DNA from: Prostheceraeus crozeri
Lineage: Eukaryota; Platyhelminthes; Polycladida; Euryleptidae
Reading direction: 5' to 3'
Length of the DNA: 64,000 nucleotides
Assembly: GCA_907163375.1 (NCBI GenBank)
Contig: CAJQUW010017007.1
Location: 1 to 64,000, forward strand
Shown: piece by piece, positions 8,631 to 18,511 of the stretch
Numbering within the stretch: position 1 is the stretch's first letter
Layout: the number at the start of each line of letters is the position of its first letter
The notes under the pieces: generated by a model
The model's input: only the letters and a program-made list of their open reading frames with translations
The model's database searches: none
What the model was told of the DNA's origin: nothing
Program-made: the position numbers and the translations under genes

Positions 8631-10028
8631 ATGTCGTTTTATCATATTTTGCTTAGCAATGCGGCTACAAAGAGATTTACTAGTAATCGAGCCGCACTCT
8701 TTTCTACTCCCATTGATCATGCACAACAGCTAAATGGAAATTGGGAAGTGGGTGTCACTCAACTTGTTTATAGCAACTGTGTCTATACTTTTGATCATGA
8801 GGTGATGACTATTAATATGAGGCGTACAGCTGCTTATCAATGTGAAAAGGGGTGCCGAGTATACATTCCACAGTGGCCAAAGAAAGATCTCTTATCATGT
8901 AAAAAGTTTATATATGATTTCTTGAATAAAGCGTGTAAACATATTGTCCAATTTACTCCGCACAATGATGATTATAATTATGTACATCATGTAGTTGAGA
9001 AAGATTGGATTGTTGGTTTAAGTCCAAGTTTAAGAAATGATTTAGGCTACCTCGCTAGCGCCTTAACAAGCTATGATAATTTTAACGTTAATTACCACAT
9101 AAGTGGTCATAAACAGTTAATATATCGAGAGGAAGCTTATTATGTAGATCTTATTCCAAAAAATGAGAAGACGTTGGTGAAGAAGATTGTGATTAAGCCA
9201 AGAAAGACAAACATGACTCCTGAAACATTATTGAAGAAATTTAATTATCTCCTTCGAGTTGATGGCAAACAAGTGGCAACATTGACTTATATTAAATCAT
9301 CTAATCATATTGCAATAAGCAAATTAAATGATGATGATCTAGTATTAGTTTGTTCAAAAGATTTTCATCAGTTCTTACGACATCGTTCTGCAGCTGTTCA
9401 TGGAAAATCTGATATGCAACATTTACCATGTGAAAGGTCAAATCAATTTGATACAGAATGGACCGTATCTTTATACAGAAAGTGTGTAGAGCCTTTAGGT
9501 GGTATCTTACATGAAACAAGAGTGTTGATGCCTCGCATTATTACTTCGGTTAAATTGGTTGTAGATTATTTAAATGAAGTGATTAATGACCAACATATTT
9601 CATTTTCTGAAAAAGAAGGTACTTTGTCTCTCACTATAAGTGGAAAAGGTATTGAACTAATTATGGATAAAACTCTAATGGACATTTTGGGTTTTGATCA
9701 AAATATCTTTAAAAGTGGTACTGTAACCAAAGCTAGCGCAGACATGTCGCTATCGCGTCGTATTAACTATTTTCAGATATATTCCAATATTGGTGAAGAT
9801 GTACGTGTGGGAGATGTTGAAGCTCCATTGCTAGCAATGATACCATACCAGCCAAAGAGCTGCAGTATTTTATCTGAGCATACTTTCAAGAAAGTGCATT
9901 ATACAAAGCTGAAATCAAACTACATCCCACAAATTGATATTGCCATTTATGACGATGCTGGTGCGTTGATTCCTTTTCATAAAGATGCTGTGACAAGTAT
10001 CACACTCCATTTCCGAATGAAGAGTTAA
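8631..10028 (+). CDS. Polinton minor capsid/penton-like protein 1
   Basis: 465 residues from ATG 8631, reading whole. The N-terminus has the motif of a large invertebrate Polinton family: SFYHILLSNAATKRF, then an N-x-A...F-x-T-P-I block and LNGNWEVGVTQLVYSN. The middle repeats the theme of short beta-rich segments, which would fit stacked jelly-roll or fibre-like modules. The next gene is a paralogue with the same N-terminal blocks. These proteins are usually taken as minor capsid or penton/fibre components that cap the vertices. That role is inferred from family position rather than shown here. Confidence 0.65.
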   Translation: MSFYHILLSNAATKRFTSNRAALFSTPIDHAQQLNGNWEVGVTQLVYSNCVYTFDHEVMTINMRRTAAYQCEKGCRVYIPQWPKKDLLSCKKFIYDFLNKACKHIVQFTPHNDDYNYVHHVVEKDWIVGLSPSLRNDLGYLASALTSYDNFNVNYHISGHKQLIYREEAYYVDLIPKNEKTLVKKIVIKPRKTNMTPETLLKKFNYLLRVDGKQVATLTYIKSSNHIAISKLNDDDLVLVCSKDFHQFLRHRSAAVHGKSDMQHLPCERSNQFDTEWTVSLYRKCVEPLGGILHETRVLMPRIITSVKLVVDYLNEVINDQHISFSEKEGTLSLTISGKGIELIMDKTLMDILGFDQNIFKSGTVTKASADMSLSRRINYFQIYSNIGEDVRVGDVEAPLLAMIPYQPKSCSILSEHTFKKVHYTKLKSNYIPQIDIAIYDDAGALIPFHKDAVTSITLHFRMKS

Positions 10029-10037
10029 TGCAAACGT

Positions 10038-11588
10038 ATGCTAATATATTTTTCCAATGTGAATAATATGGAAAGTGAAAATAAGGACTCGTTTCTAATC
10101 TACTTGCCCAGTAATGCTTCTATGAATAAATTTCCCAAAAATAAACCATCAGACTATCGAGTAGAATTAAATCGGCCACTGCATTTAGAAGGAGAATGGG
10201 AGGTTGGCGTTTCTAGTATTTGCTATGATAGCAATATTCAGAATGTGAATGATTTGGAAGAAATGATATTGACTCCTCGCACCCATGATGGAATAACGAT
10301 GAATAATGCATTTCAGTTCCCATACAATTTAACATCAGATGGAAAGTGGAACTATGAATGGATTCAGATAAAATCAGATTCTTATAAGCCATTTGGGAAT
10401 GAGAAAATTATTAAGGCATTCAACAGTGGTAATACTTCCATCATGAAGAATAAAAATCAGAAAGCTTATGAGTTTACTATCTATCATTGGAGTGGGAGAC
10501 AGTTCCTCCGCTTTCATTCTTTTACTAAAGGTCTTACGCTGAGGTTGGATAGTGAATTCTATCCACATCTTGGTTTTGGCCATGGACTACATCTAACGTC
10601 AATTGCTACTGCAAATGTTAAAAAAGTTTATTCAAATCGAATCAACAAATTTCATTATAGATTTAAAATATTTGATGAAGATGTTGTAGAATGCGAAGAA
10701 CGCATCATTTTGAAAAAGCGTGGTGTTCAACCTTTATCACTTATTGAGTTAGTAAAACGATGGAATGAGACTGTGGGTAAGAAGTATGGAGAGAAAATTA
10801 TGGCGGACAAAAATAAGTTGGTTATTCAGAAATATAATGACAAACTTACAGTTTATTTCTCTCCAACCTTGCGTCATTTTGTAAGACATTATACACCTAT
10901 TATTGGAAGCGGTGTGGTGTATGCTTCTCATGAATATCACACTAAAGCTGATTCAGTTAATGATGAATGGTGGGTGGACATCTATGGCGATCGCATCAAG
11001 AAAATTTACCAGTCTTATGAAGAATCTAAAGTTGCTATCAATATAATGCCGCGTCTATATCATACAGTTGAAAGCTTCATTCATGTAGTAAATCCTTATA
11101 TACAACAGAAGTTGAAGCATGTGATGAAAAGTAAATATGATGTAAAGACACACCACATTTCGTTTTCAATTGAAAATCAACGCGTTGTTCTGAAACTGGG
11201 TGATGACATTCAATGTCAATTGAGTAAAAATTTGAAAAAACTCTTTGGTTTTTCAATGCTACAAACAGTGTTTGCTGCTGCGCATACGATTGGTATAGAA
11301 ACACCAATGACACTTGATAAACATGAACAGCACCTTTACATTCAAAGTGATTTGATTCTACCTATTTCTGTTGGTGAGAAAAAAGAATACATTTTACGCG
11401 ATTTCATTCATGATAAAGACGCTTCATATGGAATAGTCGAGAAGATGTTTGAATCTATTTTCTATCATCCCGTCGTCAAACAAACTATACCCTCTATTGC
11501 TATCAAAATTACCAATGGTTTACAAGAGTGCATCCACGTGAAAGATACTAAATCCCTCATAACGTTAGTGTTTCGGAAAACAAAGTGA
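10038..11588 (+). CDS. Polinton minor capsid/penton-like protein 2 (paralogue)
   Basis: 516 residues from ATG 10038, or 506 from the second ATG at 10068, which begins MESENKDSFLIYLPSNAS. The N-terminal block SFLIYLPSNASMNKFPKN and HLEGEWEVGVSSICYDSN matches the corresponding block of the preceding gene (SFYHILLSNAA, LNGNWEVGVTQLVYSN), and later blocks such as RHF/RHYTPIIGSG and a D-E-W motif after a short loop are also shared. The pair therefore arose by tandem duplication and has diverged strongly. It starts 9 bases after the stop of gene 1 and reads whole. Confidence 0.65.
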   Translation: MLIYFSNVNNMESENKDSFLIYLPSNASMNKFPKNKPSDYRVELNRPLHLEGEWEVGVSSICYDSNIQNVNDLEEMILTPRTHDGITMNNAFQFPYNLTSDGKWNYEWIQIKSDSYKPFGNEKIIKAFNSGNTSIMKNKNQKAYEFTIYHWSGRQFLRFHSFTKGLTLRLDSEFYPHLGFGHGLHLTSIATANVKKVYSNRINKFHYRFKIFDEDVVECEERIILKKRGVQPLSLIELVKRWNETVGKKYGEKIMADKNKLVIQKYNDKLTVYFSPTLRHFVRHYTPIIGSGVVYASHEYHTKADSVNDEWWVDIYGDRIKKIYQSYEESKVAINIMPRLYHTVESFIHVVNPYIQQKLKHVMKSKYDVKTHHISFSIENQRVVLKLGDDIQCQLSKNLKKLFGFSMLQTVFAAAHTIGIETPMTLDKHEQHLYIQSDLILPISVGEKKEYILRDFIHDKDASYGIVEKMFESIFYHPVVKQTIPSIAIKITNGLQECIHVKDTKSLITLVFRKTK

Positions 11589-11893
11589 AGTCTTTATACA
11601 ACATTTATTGAAATATGTACATGAATGTGAAGCAATAGACTTTATACAACATCCACTGAAAATATATACATGAGTGTACTTCAATAAACATTGCTATATA
11701 CAAAAAGTCTTTTTACTTCGTGAAGGGTGGAAATATACAGGGATAGGAAAAATGTCTTTCAGTGGAAAAGTCATCACATGGGGAATGTACAGATGTGGAC
11801 ACATATTCACAAGGAAAAAACAATCTCATGCGATACATAAAACAACAATGTTTATCTACAGAAATCAACATCAAAATACTAAGTTAAGGATGA
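11589..11893 (+). other. Spacer with a 48-bp direct repeat and a zinc-finger-like remnant
   Basis: Two diverged copies of a 48-bp unit beginning CTTTATACAAC lie at about 11592 and 11640. Further right (about 11785-11850) is a decayed stretch that resembles the first zinc finger of the PolB gene on the opposite strand (compare GHIFTRK). It is either a remnant of a separate zinc-finger gene or an old duplicate. It is a fossil and no whole gene is present. Confidence 0.35.
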
Positions 11894-14800
11894 TTATGCT
11901 AAGACGTCTCCTGAATGTGGTAGTGTGAGTTTAATTCTTTTGGGTGGTGGTATGTTTGTGTCAGGATGTCCATGTGGAAGAGATATGTTGTGTTCTAGCC
12001 AGCACCTCTTATCCTCCCATGCTGAAAGCGCCCGTTTCCTAAAAGTATGAGTTTTGATCTCATGCGACTTAGATTTTAAGATTGTCATATTGACAAACGT
12101 TATATTTTTATTTCTATAGGCTTTCCTGAAATTTTTATGTTTCATGTTAGAGACCAATGATCTTGATATGCCTTTAGCACGCTTAATACTATCGTCGCTA
12201 TCCTTTAATTTCATAGAATACATTTTTGGACGGAGGAGAATCATTTCAGCTATCTCCTTCCCTGCTGTCTCATCCTTAAAGCAGCCAAGTTTTGCCTTAT
12301 TTTTGATGGAGTAGAGTGGATGATCAGCAGGATAATTTGATGTATCAAAATATCTTTCTAAAGATTTTCCTACTTCATTGAAATTTAAATCTTTTTGAGT
12401 GGTAATACCTAAAAAGAAACTATCTGTGTCACCACCCAACAAACGAACCTCTTTTACGAGAGGACACGGTTTTAGTATTTTATAGAAGAGTTGATACATT
12501 TCAAGCTTGGAGTAATCTAGAACAGCTTGACCAATATAGATGGGTTTGCACAACTCAACTTCAGATTTTATCATTTTAATACCTACAAGATCCTCATCGA
12601 TTATGTCTCTATCGATGAATAGAGGTGATGAGGTCAATTTGTGATACTTTTGATCATCATTAACTAGTTTGTAGTTTACACGTTTTCTAACATCCTCCAT
12701 CGTCTTACCAAATAGACTGTTGTTCTTATATTTATAAAAATCTTTTTCAAAATTATTTTGGGCTAGTGCACGTTTCTGGCTGTTACTATCTATGTAGGGT
12801 TTGAGGAAGGCTTTCTGTCTAAATTTAATAATGCGGTGAACTCTTTTTAAAATCATGCCCATTTCTAAATAAAATTTTAAGATGCTAAAGTGGACTAGAT
12901 AGTTTTCTTTATCATATTGAGTGAGCAAAAGTTTGCGGCAAGGCTTATACTTGGGTTGTCCACATGATTCTAAATCTTTATGAAATTGTTTCATAAAGTC
13001 GGAAAACATATCTTGGGTCACTTCACCTGATTCGGGTGCGAGTGGAAAATCTACGGTTTTATGTTTAATATTATTTGGATAGATTAGATCTATCTCAAAA
13101 TAATATCCCCAATCACCTTCATCTGGAATTGCTAGTATGTTAGAAGGGTTGGAGAAATGTTGAATATCACTATCATCTAACCAGCTAAACTCAGAGTGAG
13201 GTAGCGGTTTGGATAATGAACTACCATACAAATTATTTTGGTCATAATACTTAAGATGAGTCTGATCATCGCCTACTATTTTTGATTTTAACCTATGTTT
13301 ATTTACAAATGTGAGACCACCGCGAATTCCTCGCTCAAATAAATTATACATCTCTGGATCTTGTAAGAGATGAATGGTCTCACCAGTCATTTTAAAAGCA
13401 GACTTAAATGACATGGCTGGCAGACTGACAAAGTGGACGGGATCTAACTTATCTTCTTCTAATGCCACTCGTCGAAACTCCTGAAATACATCAGCCAGCA
13501 AAAATACATCTAACTTAAGGTAGGCAATCATATATTCACCAAATGTATGGCAGTCAAATTTTATCCATGCATCTTGTGCATGATCATAATCTTCGGTCTT
13601 ACATTCTGCGCCGGTCAAATCATTTTTAAATTTATCTATGGGCGGAAGAGAAGTCTCGCCGAGTTTACTAATTGCATCAAAATATGCATATGGAAAGACT
13701 CCTTTCCGTGTGATGACTTCATCGGTTAGATTTGGGTATTGTTTCTTAAGATTTTGTGTTAGTGGAAGAGACTTTAGATTTTGCACGAGAGAGGCCAGTG
13801 ATGCAGTCATAAATTGGTAGGAATCTAAAAATTTTATATCAAAATAGACCGTCTTATTTTCTTTAGTTTTATCGACAGGCACTTTTGCTGTCATGGCCAT
13901 AAACTTCTCTCTCGTTTGCGCTATTACATCAAGCTTCCACTCTTTCATTTGACCTAAACCTCCTTTTATTATCATATGGCTGTCGTAGCCCTTGAAATTA
14001 TGGAAAATGACGGGTAATGTACGCCGCTTCATCCTCAGCGAAAAATTACATTTTGAACAGAGTGCGTTTCTAAATTTACCAGTGATGTGATCATGGTCGC
14101 GCACTTTCTTAATCTTATCATCGTCAAATGTTTTCCTACATTTGGGGCAAACGTTGCAACTATCAAATTTTGCTTGATCATCTGCTGTCATATGCAATGA
14201 TCTGCGATAGAGTTCACCATCATACTTTTGTTGAAATTTTACAGCCTGTTCGAGGAATTGTAGGAATTGGTAAATACAATCCTCACCTTGCCAGACGCGC
14301 ATTTTATTTTGCCTACTCCTAAAGTGATCATGCCATACTTCATAGCAGGAAATGGCTGCTGGTCGATGGATGTTATCATCGATATAGCATTCGATGTCAG
14401 CATAGATGACACGAAGAGGACTTAGTTCATCACCATTCTCTCTATATGAAAACTCCTTATCTTTGGGCATGCGCTCCATTTGCAGTTTACCTCGCTTACA
14501 CCATTCGTAATGAGTTTCAAATTTAGTTTTCCTCCTAAAGTGGCGAATACATCTGTCGCAGTAATATAACTCTCTACTAGAGTTTTCTAAGTGGTGGTAT
14601 AAGCGAGAGATTTTGGGAATACCGCAGTAGTGCCATTCCTCACTATCATCCTGTTTTACTAATAACAGGTTTACTGTACGTTCATAACAACTCGAACGCG
14701 AGTTGTAGCGCACACCCTTCAATCCTTTTTCCCAAACATGGAGAACTATTTTGATGTTGTTCAATTTTTCAAATTTTTCAATATCTTTAATTTTCATATC

Positions 14801-15706
14801 GTCACTATTACAGTCATCGAAGTTTAATTCATTCTCCCACTGTTGATACTTACTCTTGCGGTATCGACTATTCTGCACATCATTATAGTGGAGAATGGAG
14901 AGGACGGCATACTTAAAACATTGCGATTCGCAATCTACAGAAATGACTGCTGCTTTATTTCTTAAATTTTTCGGAAGTTTAAAGGAGCCTCGACCACTAT
15001 GATTTCCTAATAAACTGATTTTAATCATGGCGGTCTCAATACCATCAAAAACGAGTCCACTATCACGCTCGTTAAATTTATCTATATTTAATTTTAACCC
15101 TTGGATATGAAAATTTATCCAAGACTCACAGTCTACAACTTCGGTTGCAGGAGAGGAGGGTATGTGAAACTCCAACCTCTCTATTATTTGTCCAGTATGG
15201 TGGTCGATTTTTACATATTTTATTTTAAGATAGATGAGCGCCTTCATTCTAAAATTGTCTAAATTGTTGAAGAGCGCTTCTATCAATGATGAATTTTGAT
15301 GAAACCATTCCTCAAAGTTAGCAATGGTTTCTGAGGAGTCCATCTGGTAGTTCCTCACTAAATTATTTATGGACACCTCAGTGAGTCGGATAGAGGAGGT
15401 ACCGTTGGTGTAGGTATCGTTCGTGTGTGTATGTTGAAGTCTGTGCGAAGATAGTTCAAAACGTGTCTCGAAAGACTGAATGCATAAATCGCAAGAAAAG
15501 GAGACATCGTTAACAGAATCATCCCTACCTTCGGAGATTGATGCCGGCTTAGGTCTACAAACACCTCGCTTGATGTGTCGGATGAGATCACGCTTCCTCG
15601 TGAAGATGTGTCCACAGTCAGCACATTGCCGATCGTCGCATTCCCGCGACAATGTTGACATGGACTCGCACGAGATGGAACTGGCATCACCTGAAAGAGA
15701 AATCAT
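11894..15706 (-). CDS. Polinton protein-primed DNA polymerase B
   Basis: 1270 residues from ATG 15706, reading whole. The N-terminus carries C2H2-like fingers (CADCGHIFTRKRDLIRHIKRGVC-type, then CDLC...H...H), and another zinc module (CDRC...H...C) lies near residue 390. Exonuclease motifs: YADIECY (Exo I), FHNFKGYDSH (Exo II), YLKLDVFLL (Exo III). Between them is a zinc/HNH-like insert HDHITGKFRNALC. Polymerase motifs: A in YYDQNNLYGSSLS, B in NNSLFGKTMEDV, C in GGDTDSFFL, and the downstream K-x-Y in LRPKMYSM. This replicates the element from protein-primed ends. Splice-like sites lie upstream at 15707-15890, so a short spliced 5' part is possible but unproven. Confidence 0.93.
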   Translation of the reverse strand: MISLSGDASSISCESMSTLSRECDDRQCADCGHIFTRKRDLIRHIKRGVCRPKPASISEGRDDSVNDVSFSCDLCIQSFETRFELSSHRLQHTHTNDTYTNGTSSIRLTEVSINNLVRNYQMDSSETIANFEEWFHQNSSLIEALFNNLDNFRMKALIYLKIKYVKIDHHTGQIIERLEFHIPSSPATEVVDCESWINFHIQGLKLNIDKFNERDSGLVFDGIETAMIKISLLGNHSGRGSFKLPKNLRNKAAVISVDCESQCFKYAVLSILHYNDVQNSRYRKSKYQQWENELNFDDCNSDDMKIKDIEKFEKLNNIKIVLHVWEKGLKGVRYNSRSSCYERTVNLLLVKQDDSEEWHYCGIPKISRLYHHLENSSRELYYCDRCIRHFRRKTKFETHYEWCKRGKLQMERMPKDKEFSYRENGDELSPLRVIYADIECYIDDNIHRPAAISCYEVWHDHFRSRQNKMRVWQGEDCIYQFLQFLEQAVKFQQKYDGELYRRSLHMTADDQAKFDSCNVCPKCRKTFDDDKIKKVRDHDHITGKFRNALCSKCNFSLRMKRRTLPVIFHNFKGYDSHMIIKGGLGQMKEWKLDVIAQTREKFMAMTAKVPVDKTKENKTVYFDIKFLDSYQFMTASLASLVQNLKSLPLTQNLKKQYPNLTDEVITRKGVFPYAYFDAISKLGETSLPPIDKFKNDLTGAECKTEDYDHAQDAWIKFDCHTFGEYMIAYLKLDVFLLADVFQEFRRVALEEDKLDPVHFVSLPAMSFKSAFKMTGETIHLLQDPEMYNLFERGIRGGLTFVNKHRLKSKIVGDDQTHLKYYDQNNLYGSSLSKPLPHSEFSWLDDSDIQHFSNPSNILAIPDEGDWGYYFEIDLIYPNNIKHKTVDFPLAPESGEVTQDMFSDFMKQFHKDLESCGQPKYKPCRKLLLTQYDKENYLVHFSILKFYLEMGMILKRVHRIIKFRQKAFLKPYIDSNSQKRALAQNNFEKDFYKYKNNSLFGKTMEDVRKRVNYKLVNDDQKYHKLTSSPLFIDRDIIDEDLVGIKMIKSEVELCKPIYIGQAVLDYSKLEMYQLFYKILKPCPLVKEVRLLGGDTDSFFLGITTQKDLNFNEVGKSLERYFDTSNYPADHPLYSIKNKAKLGCFKDETAGKEIAEMILLRPKMYSMKLKDSDDSIKRAKGISRSLVSNMKHKNFRKAYRNKNITFVNMTILKSKSHEIKTHTFRKRALSAWEDKRCWLEHNISLPHGHPDTNIPPPKRIKLTLPHSGDVLA

Positions 15707-16170
15707 TCTTTCATCTCTGTTCAAGTCTCAGTGTATTGTTACAACCTACCTTGACTCAACAACTCTAAACTTTCCTCGAGAAGGGAGGGTGTTGGTGATG
15801 AAGTTGATGCCTGAAATTGAGGAAGATGCTATTAGCCACACGTTTGAGGGAGATGAGAGAGGAAATTTTCAACTTACCATTTGAACGAAATTATGTTTAA
15901 GCTTGATACTTCAACAAGATAGAGACTTCACTCAAATTTGGAATTCACTAAAGAGCAGTTCACTTGTACGCCTCAAATACAGAATTCGCCAGAGAACAGT
16001 TCACTTATGCGTCTCAAAGACAGAGTGAAATGATACGGATGTCACTTTGCTTATATACTTTCATTCTCTTCATTCATTGGATGTTCATTCTGATTGGCTG
16101 CTTGTGTATACTTAAGAATTAGAAAAATGTTAAAGTTATCATTATTCAAAGTCAGCATTTCAAAGACAAC
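15707..16170. promoter_or_regulatory. Divergent intergenic region with 41-bp tandem repeat and TATA-like box
   Basis: This region separates PolB (-) from the small + strand gene at 16171. Two copies of a 41-bp unit starting GAATTC lie at 15941 and 15982 (shared words CAGTTCACTT and CTCAAA), with a partial third to the left. A TATA-like word (CTTATATACTT) lies near 16049-16060, about 110 bases upstream of the 16171 start. The layout suggests a shared control region for the two diverging genes, which is inference. Confidence 0.45.
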
Positions 16171-16608
16171 ATGACAAGTCCTCCAACAACACCAAATACC
16201 GCATTGGAGTTCTCCTCTCCATGCACATCAGCAAAGGTGCTCGTTACACCAAATGCACCAAGAAAGGCGAAGGTGGAGAAGGTGTACCGACTGGACAATA
16301 TACGAAAGTTATCATTATCGGAGGATGATGAAGAGGAGTTGCCCGACCTAACAGGCATACGGTGGAAATATTTACAATATGATGCCGAAGGGGTGATGGA
16401 GATGACCAGCAAGTCGCACTTGCATCAAATATGGGAGTGGTACACCCCTAACTCCCAACCGCGAACCGTGGCGGAGTGGGCGTACATTGAGAAAGTGAGG
16501 GACGCTGCAGAAGAACGTTTAAAGCAGCTCAACTGTTTTTGTGATCTATGTGAAGTCAGACTCTGGGACGATATTGACGATGAAGACCTTTTGAAATACA
16601 TGCCATAA
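16171..16608 (+). CDS. Small acidic hypothetical protein at the right of the Polinton
   Basis: 145 residues from ATG 16171. The N-terminus is Ser/Thr/Pro-rich, followed by a basic patch (APRKAKVEKVYR), an acidic run (SLSEDDEEELPDL), a Trp-containing middle (HQIWEWYTP, VAEWAYIEKV) and a C-terminal C-x-C-x2-C segment with an acidic end (CFCDLCEVRLWDDIDDEDL). AATAAA overlaps the stop (16607-16612). I do not recognise the family. Position, divergent from PolB and compact, suggests an accessory Polinton gene. A host gene is less likely. Confidence 0.5.
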   Translation: MTSPPTTPNTALEFSSPCTSAKVLVTPNAPRKAKVEKVYRLDNIRKLSLSEDDEEELPDLTGIRWKYLQYDAEGVMEMTSKSHLHQIWEWYTPNSQPRTVAEWAYIEKVRDAAEERLKQLNCFCDLCEVRLWDDIDDEDLLKYMP

Positions 16609-16612
16609 TAAA

Positions 16613-16970
16613 TGTTTATTTCGTATTATCTTTGCTTTCATACTGACTTACTTGAATGGGGTTTTAGTGAATAATTTAACCATGTATACTTTTTCATTTG
16701 GAAATAGTAGCACGCTTAGTCTAACTTGTAAATCTTAAAACATTTCATATGGGCGATGATGATAGATGAAATAGTGTCAAATAAAATTAAGATAGCTTAC
16801 ATGATTCTGGGATAGCAATCGACTGCGATCCATGTGTAAAGAGCTTGTTAGACTACGGAAGAGAGAAGTGTGTTATGTTGCGTGTGGCGCGTGAGTGTCC
16901 TCCCATTTCATTCCATTCATCAATTCGTCTCATTGATAGAGACAGGTAGAACTCATGGCTCTCATAACGT
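16613..16970. other. Intergenic, nothing recognised
   Basis: AT-rich, with no ORF or repeat seen. This is where a right-hand Polinton end would be expected, but no inverted repeat to the left side was found. Confidence 0.4.
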
Positions 16971-17384
16971 ATGCAATGGAAAGTTTTAGGCAACCTTCGA
17001 CAGTTGGCTAAATGTCGCCCTGGCGCGAATGCATACTACGTTGAGACAGAGGCAATCACTTGCAAACATGACGCAGAGAGGTTTAACAAGATTGACCATT
17101 GCCGAATGTCCCTTGCGGTATACATAGCTACGGGTTTCACCGCCGCCCTTTACAGGAACGCCCGTCGAAAGGAAGTATTACACCGAACTTCATTTGCAAC
17201 GTTCAAGTTGACTGATAGCAGATTCAACTTAATGATAGTATTCGCCAGTCCGAAGACTGCCCAGGGCAAACCGCGAGGAGGTTCTATCATGTCTTGCCCC
17301 ATGGTGGCCCTTAAGAGAGCCGATGGTTCGTTCTCGTCGTATCTGAAAATAGAAGGAAAAATAGATGAAAATATATTCAAGTGA
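16971..17384 (+). CDS. Doubtful ORF, hypothetical protein
   Basis: 137 residues from ATG, unrecognised, with mixed composition and six cysteines. Against it, the opposite strand also shows gene-like signals: a strong acceptor (pyrimidine tract then TTTTCAG) near 17350 and a GTAAGT donor near 17400. The coding strand is therefore uncertain. It ends 33 bases from the end of the convergent coiled-coil gene. Confidence 0.3.
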   Translation: MQWKVLGNLRQLAKCRPGANAYYVETEAITCKHDAERFNKIDHCRMSLAVYIATGFTAALYRNARRKEVLHRTSFATFKLTDSRFNLMIVFASPKTAQGKPRGGSIMSCPMVALKRADGSFSSYLKIEGKIDENIFK

Positions 17385-17416
17385 TAGAGATGATATTAAC
17401 TTACCATAAGAGAAAT

Positions 17417-18511
17417 TTAGCCGGTTCGCGACCCCTTCGATGGTGATGGTTGAGGTAAGTATTTGGCCGGCAGTTTCCGCTTCCGGTGGCGCAGCTCCTT
17501 TATTTCGCCATCATGCTTTATAGAGACATGGAGACAGCGCATCTCCGCCATTGCTCCCTCGTAGCACTCAAATGTGGCATCCAAGTCCTCACTCTCAAGG
17601 ATGACGCTGTCGACGATTCTGCTCTTGATGATGGGAATGTGGAGCGTTGTTCGTCTCTCTTCTTTCTTCTGACTCTCAGTCAGGCTAGTCTTTAATTGCT
17701 CAATTTTTAAATTTGATACCTCTTCCTGAGCTTTTAGCGATTTTATGTAAGTCGCCTGCTCTTCAACTCGTTTTTCGCTGGCAAGCGCCCTTTGTCGGAA
17801 AGGTTCTAAGTTAATGACTTGGGTCTTGAGGGCCCGAATCTCGGCTACCTGACCCTTCAGGTGGAAATTGTCATCCCTAAGGGCCGAACATTCGTTTTTG
17901 TAACGAGTGAGCTCATCTTTTAATTTCGTGAGTGCATATTCCTGGCTCACTTTTGCAATCTGCTCATCCTTATTCCAGCTGTTCATCTGCTGCTTAATCC
18001 CCTTCTTTACTGGGGAAGGTGCGATTACTTTCTTTTTCGGGGAAGACTGATTTGTTGGTTTTCCTATCTCTTCCGTGTTTTTAGTGATGACGACCTCCTC
18101 AGAATCGGAGTCATCTGAGCTGTCCAAATCGCTTAGTGGGGCCTTCTCTTCTGCTGTTGATGAGGTAGTGGCCGAAGCAGCAGGTTCCAAAATTGTTGCA
18201 ATAGCCTCTTGTAGTGCTGCATCTAGATCGACTGTTTCTTCGTTGAAGAAGGACGCGATCACTTTGCCGATGTCCGATGTTATATAATTGCTAGCCTTTT
18301 TGAGCGGACATTCGGCGTGGGCGATGTAAAATTCCTCATGCTCCTTGCCTTTTAAAAATTTCAGGCAATGTGTACAGCCGGAAATAACGGCTCTTTCCTC
18401 GTGAAAGTGAGGAGTATTCTTATATTTGTTAATGTGGCGTTTGAATTCGCCACCTCTCTTTATTTCTCCGCAGGAGCACTTTTTAAATAAAAATTTTGAG
18501 TTGCCTCCCAT
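17417..18511 (-). CDS. Zinc-motif and coiled-coil protein, family unknown
   Basis: 364 residues from ATG 18511 (MGGNSKFLF). This start is preferred over the upstream in-frame ATG at 18568 because a strong 3' splice site (long pyrimidine tract then TTTACAG) ends 16 bases upstream, marking this as an internal or second exon. Residues 10-75 hold Cys/His pairs (KKCSCGE, EFKRHINKY, GCTHCLKF, HAECPL) that could bind zinc. Residues 110-190 are acidic/Ser-rich with a DSSDDSDSEE cluster, then a Lys-rich patch (PKKKV). Residues 195-290 form a heptad-like coiled coil rich in Glu, Lys and Leu. The C-terminus is basic. I do not recognise the family; a regulatory or transposon-encoded protein are both possible. 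Confidence 0.5.
   Translation of the reverse strand: MGGNSKFLFKKCSCGEIKRGGEFKRHINKYKNTPHFHEERAVISGCTHCLKFLKGKEHEEFYIAHAECPLKKASNYITSDIGKVIASFFNEETVDLDAALQEAIATILEPAASATTSSTAEEKAPLSDLDSSDDSDSEEVVITKNTEEIGKPTNQSSPKKKVIAPSPVKKGIKQQMNSWNKDEQIAKVSQEYALTKLKDELTRYKNECSALRDDNFHLKGQVAEIRALKTQVINLEPFRQRALASEKRVEEQATYIKSLKAQEEVSNLKIEQLKTSLTESQKKEERRTTLHIPIIKSRIVDSVILESEDLDATFECYEGAMAEMRCLHVSIKHDGEIKELRHRKRKLPAKYLPQPSPSKGSRTG

Larger units (their letters stand above)
2150..16612. mobile_element. Polinton/Maverick element, fossil
   Basis: The set integrase, PolB, packaging ATPase, adenain-like protease and double jelly-roll capsid protein is diagnostic for Polintons. Structural genes lie on + and PolB lies on -, with a small block of - strand genes in between. 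Length (about 14.5 kb between the outermost recognised parts) fits the usual 15-20 kb. It is broken, with roughly half a dozen breaks in all, yet several large genes still read whole, which suggests moderate age. Terminal inverted repeats and 6-bp target duplications could not be located, so both boundaries are uncertain; the left end may extend to or past the window start and the right end may lie beyond 16.6 kb. Confidence 0.9.

Noticed and set aside
15480-15884. 134-codon + strand frame over the PolB start
   Set aside because: Antisense to the conserved PolB zinc-finger region, with no family features.
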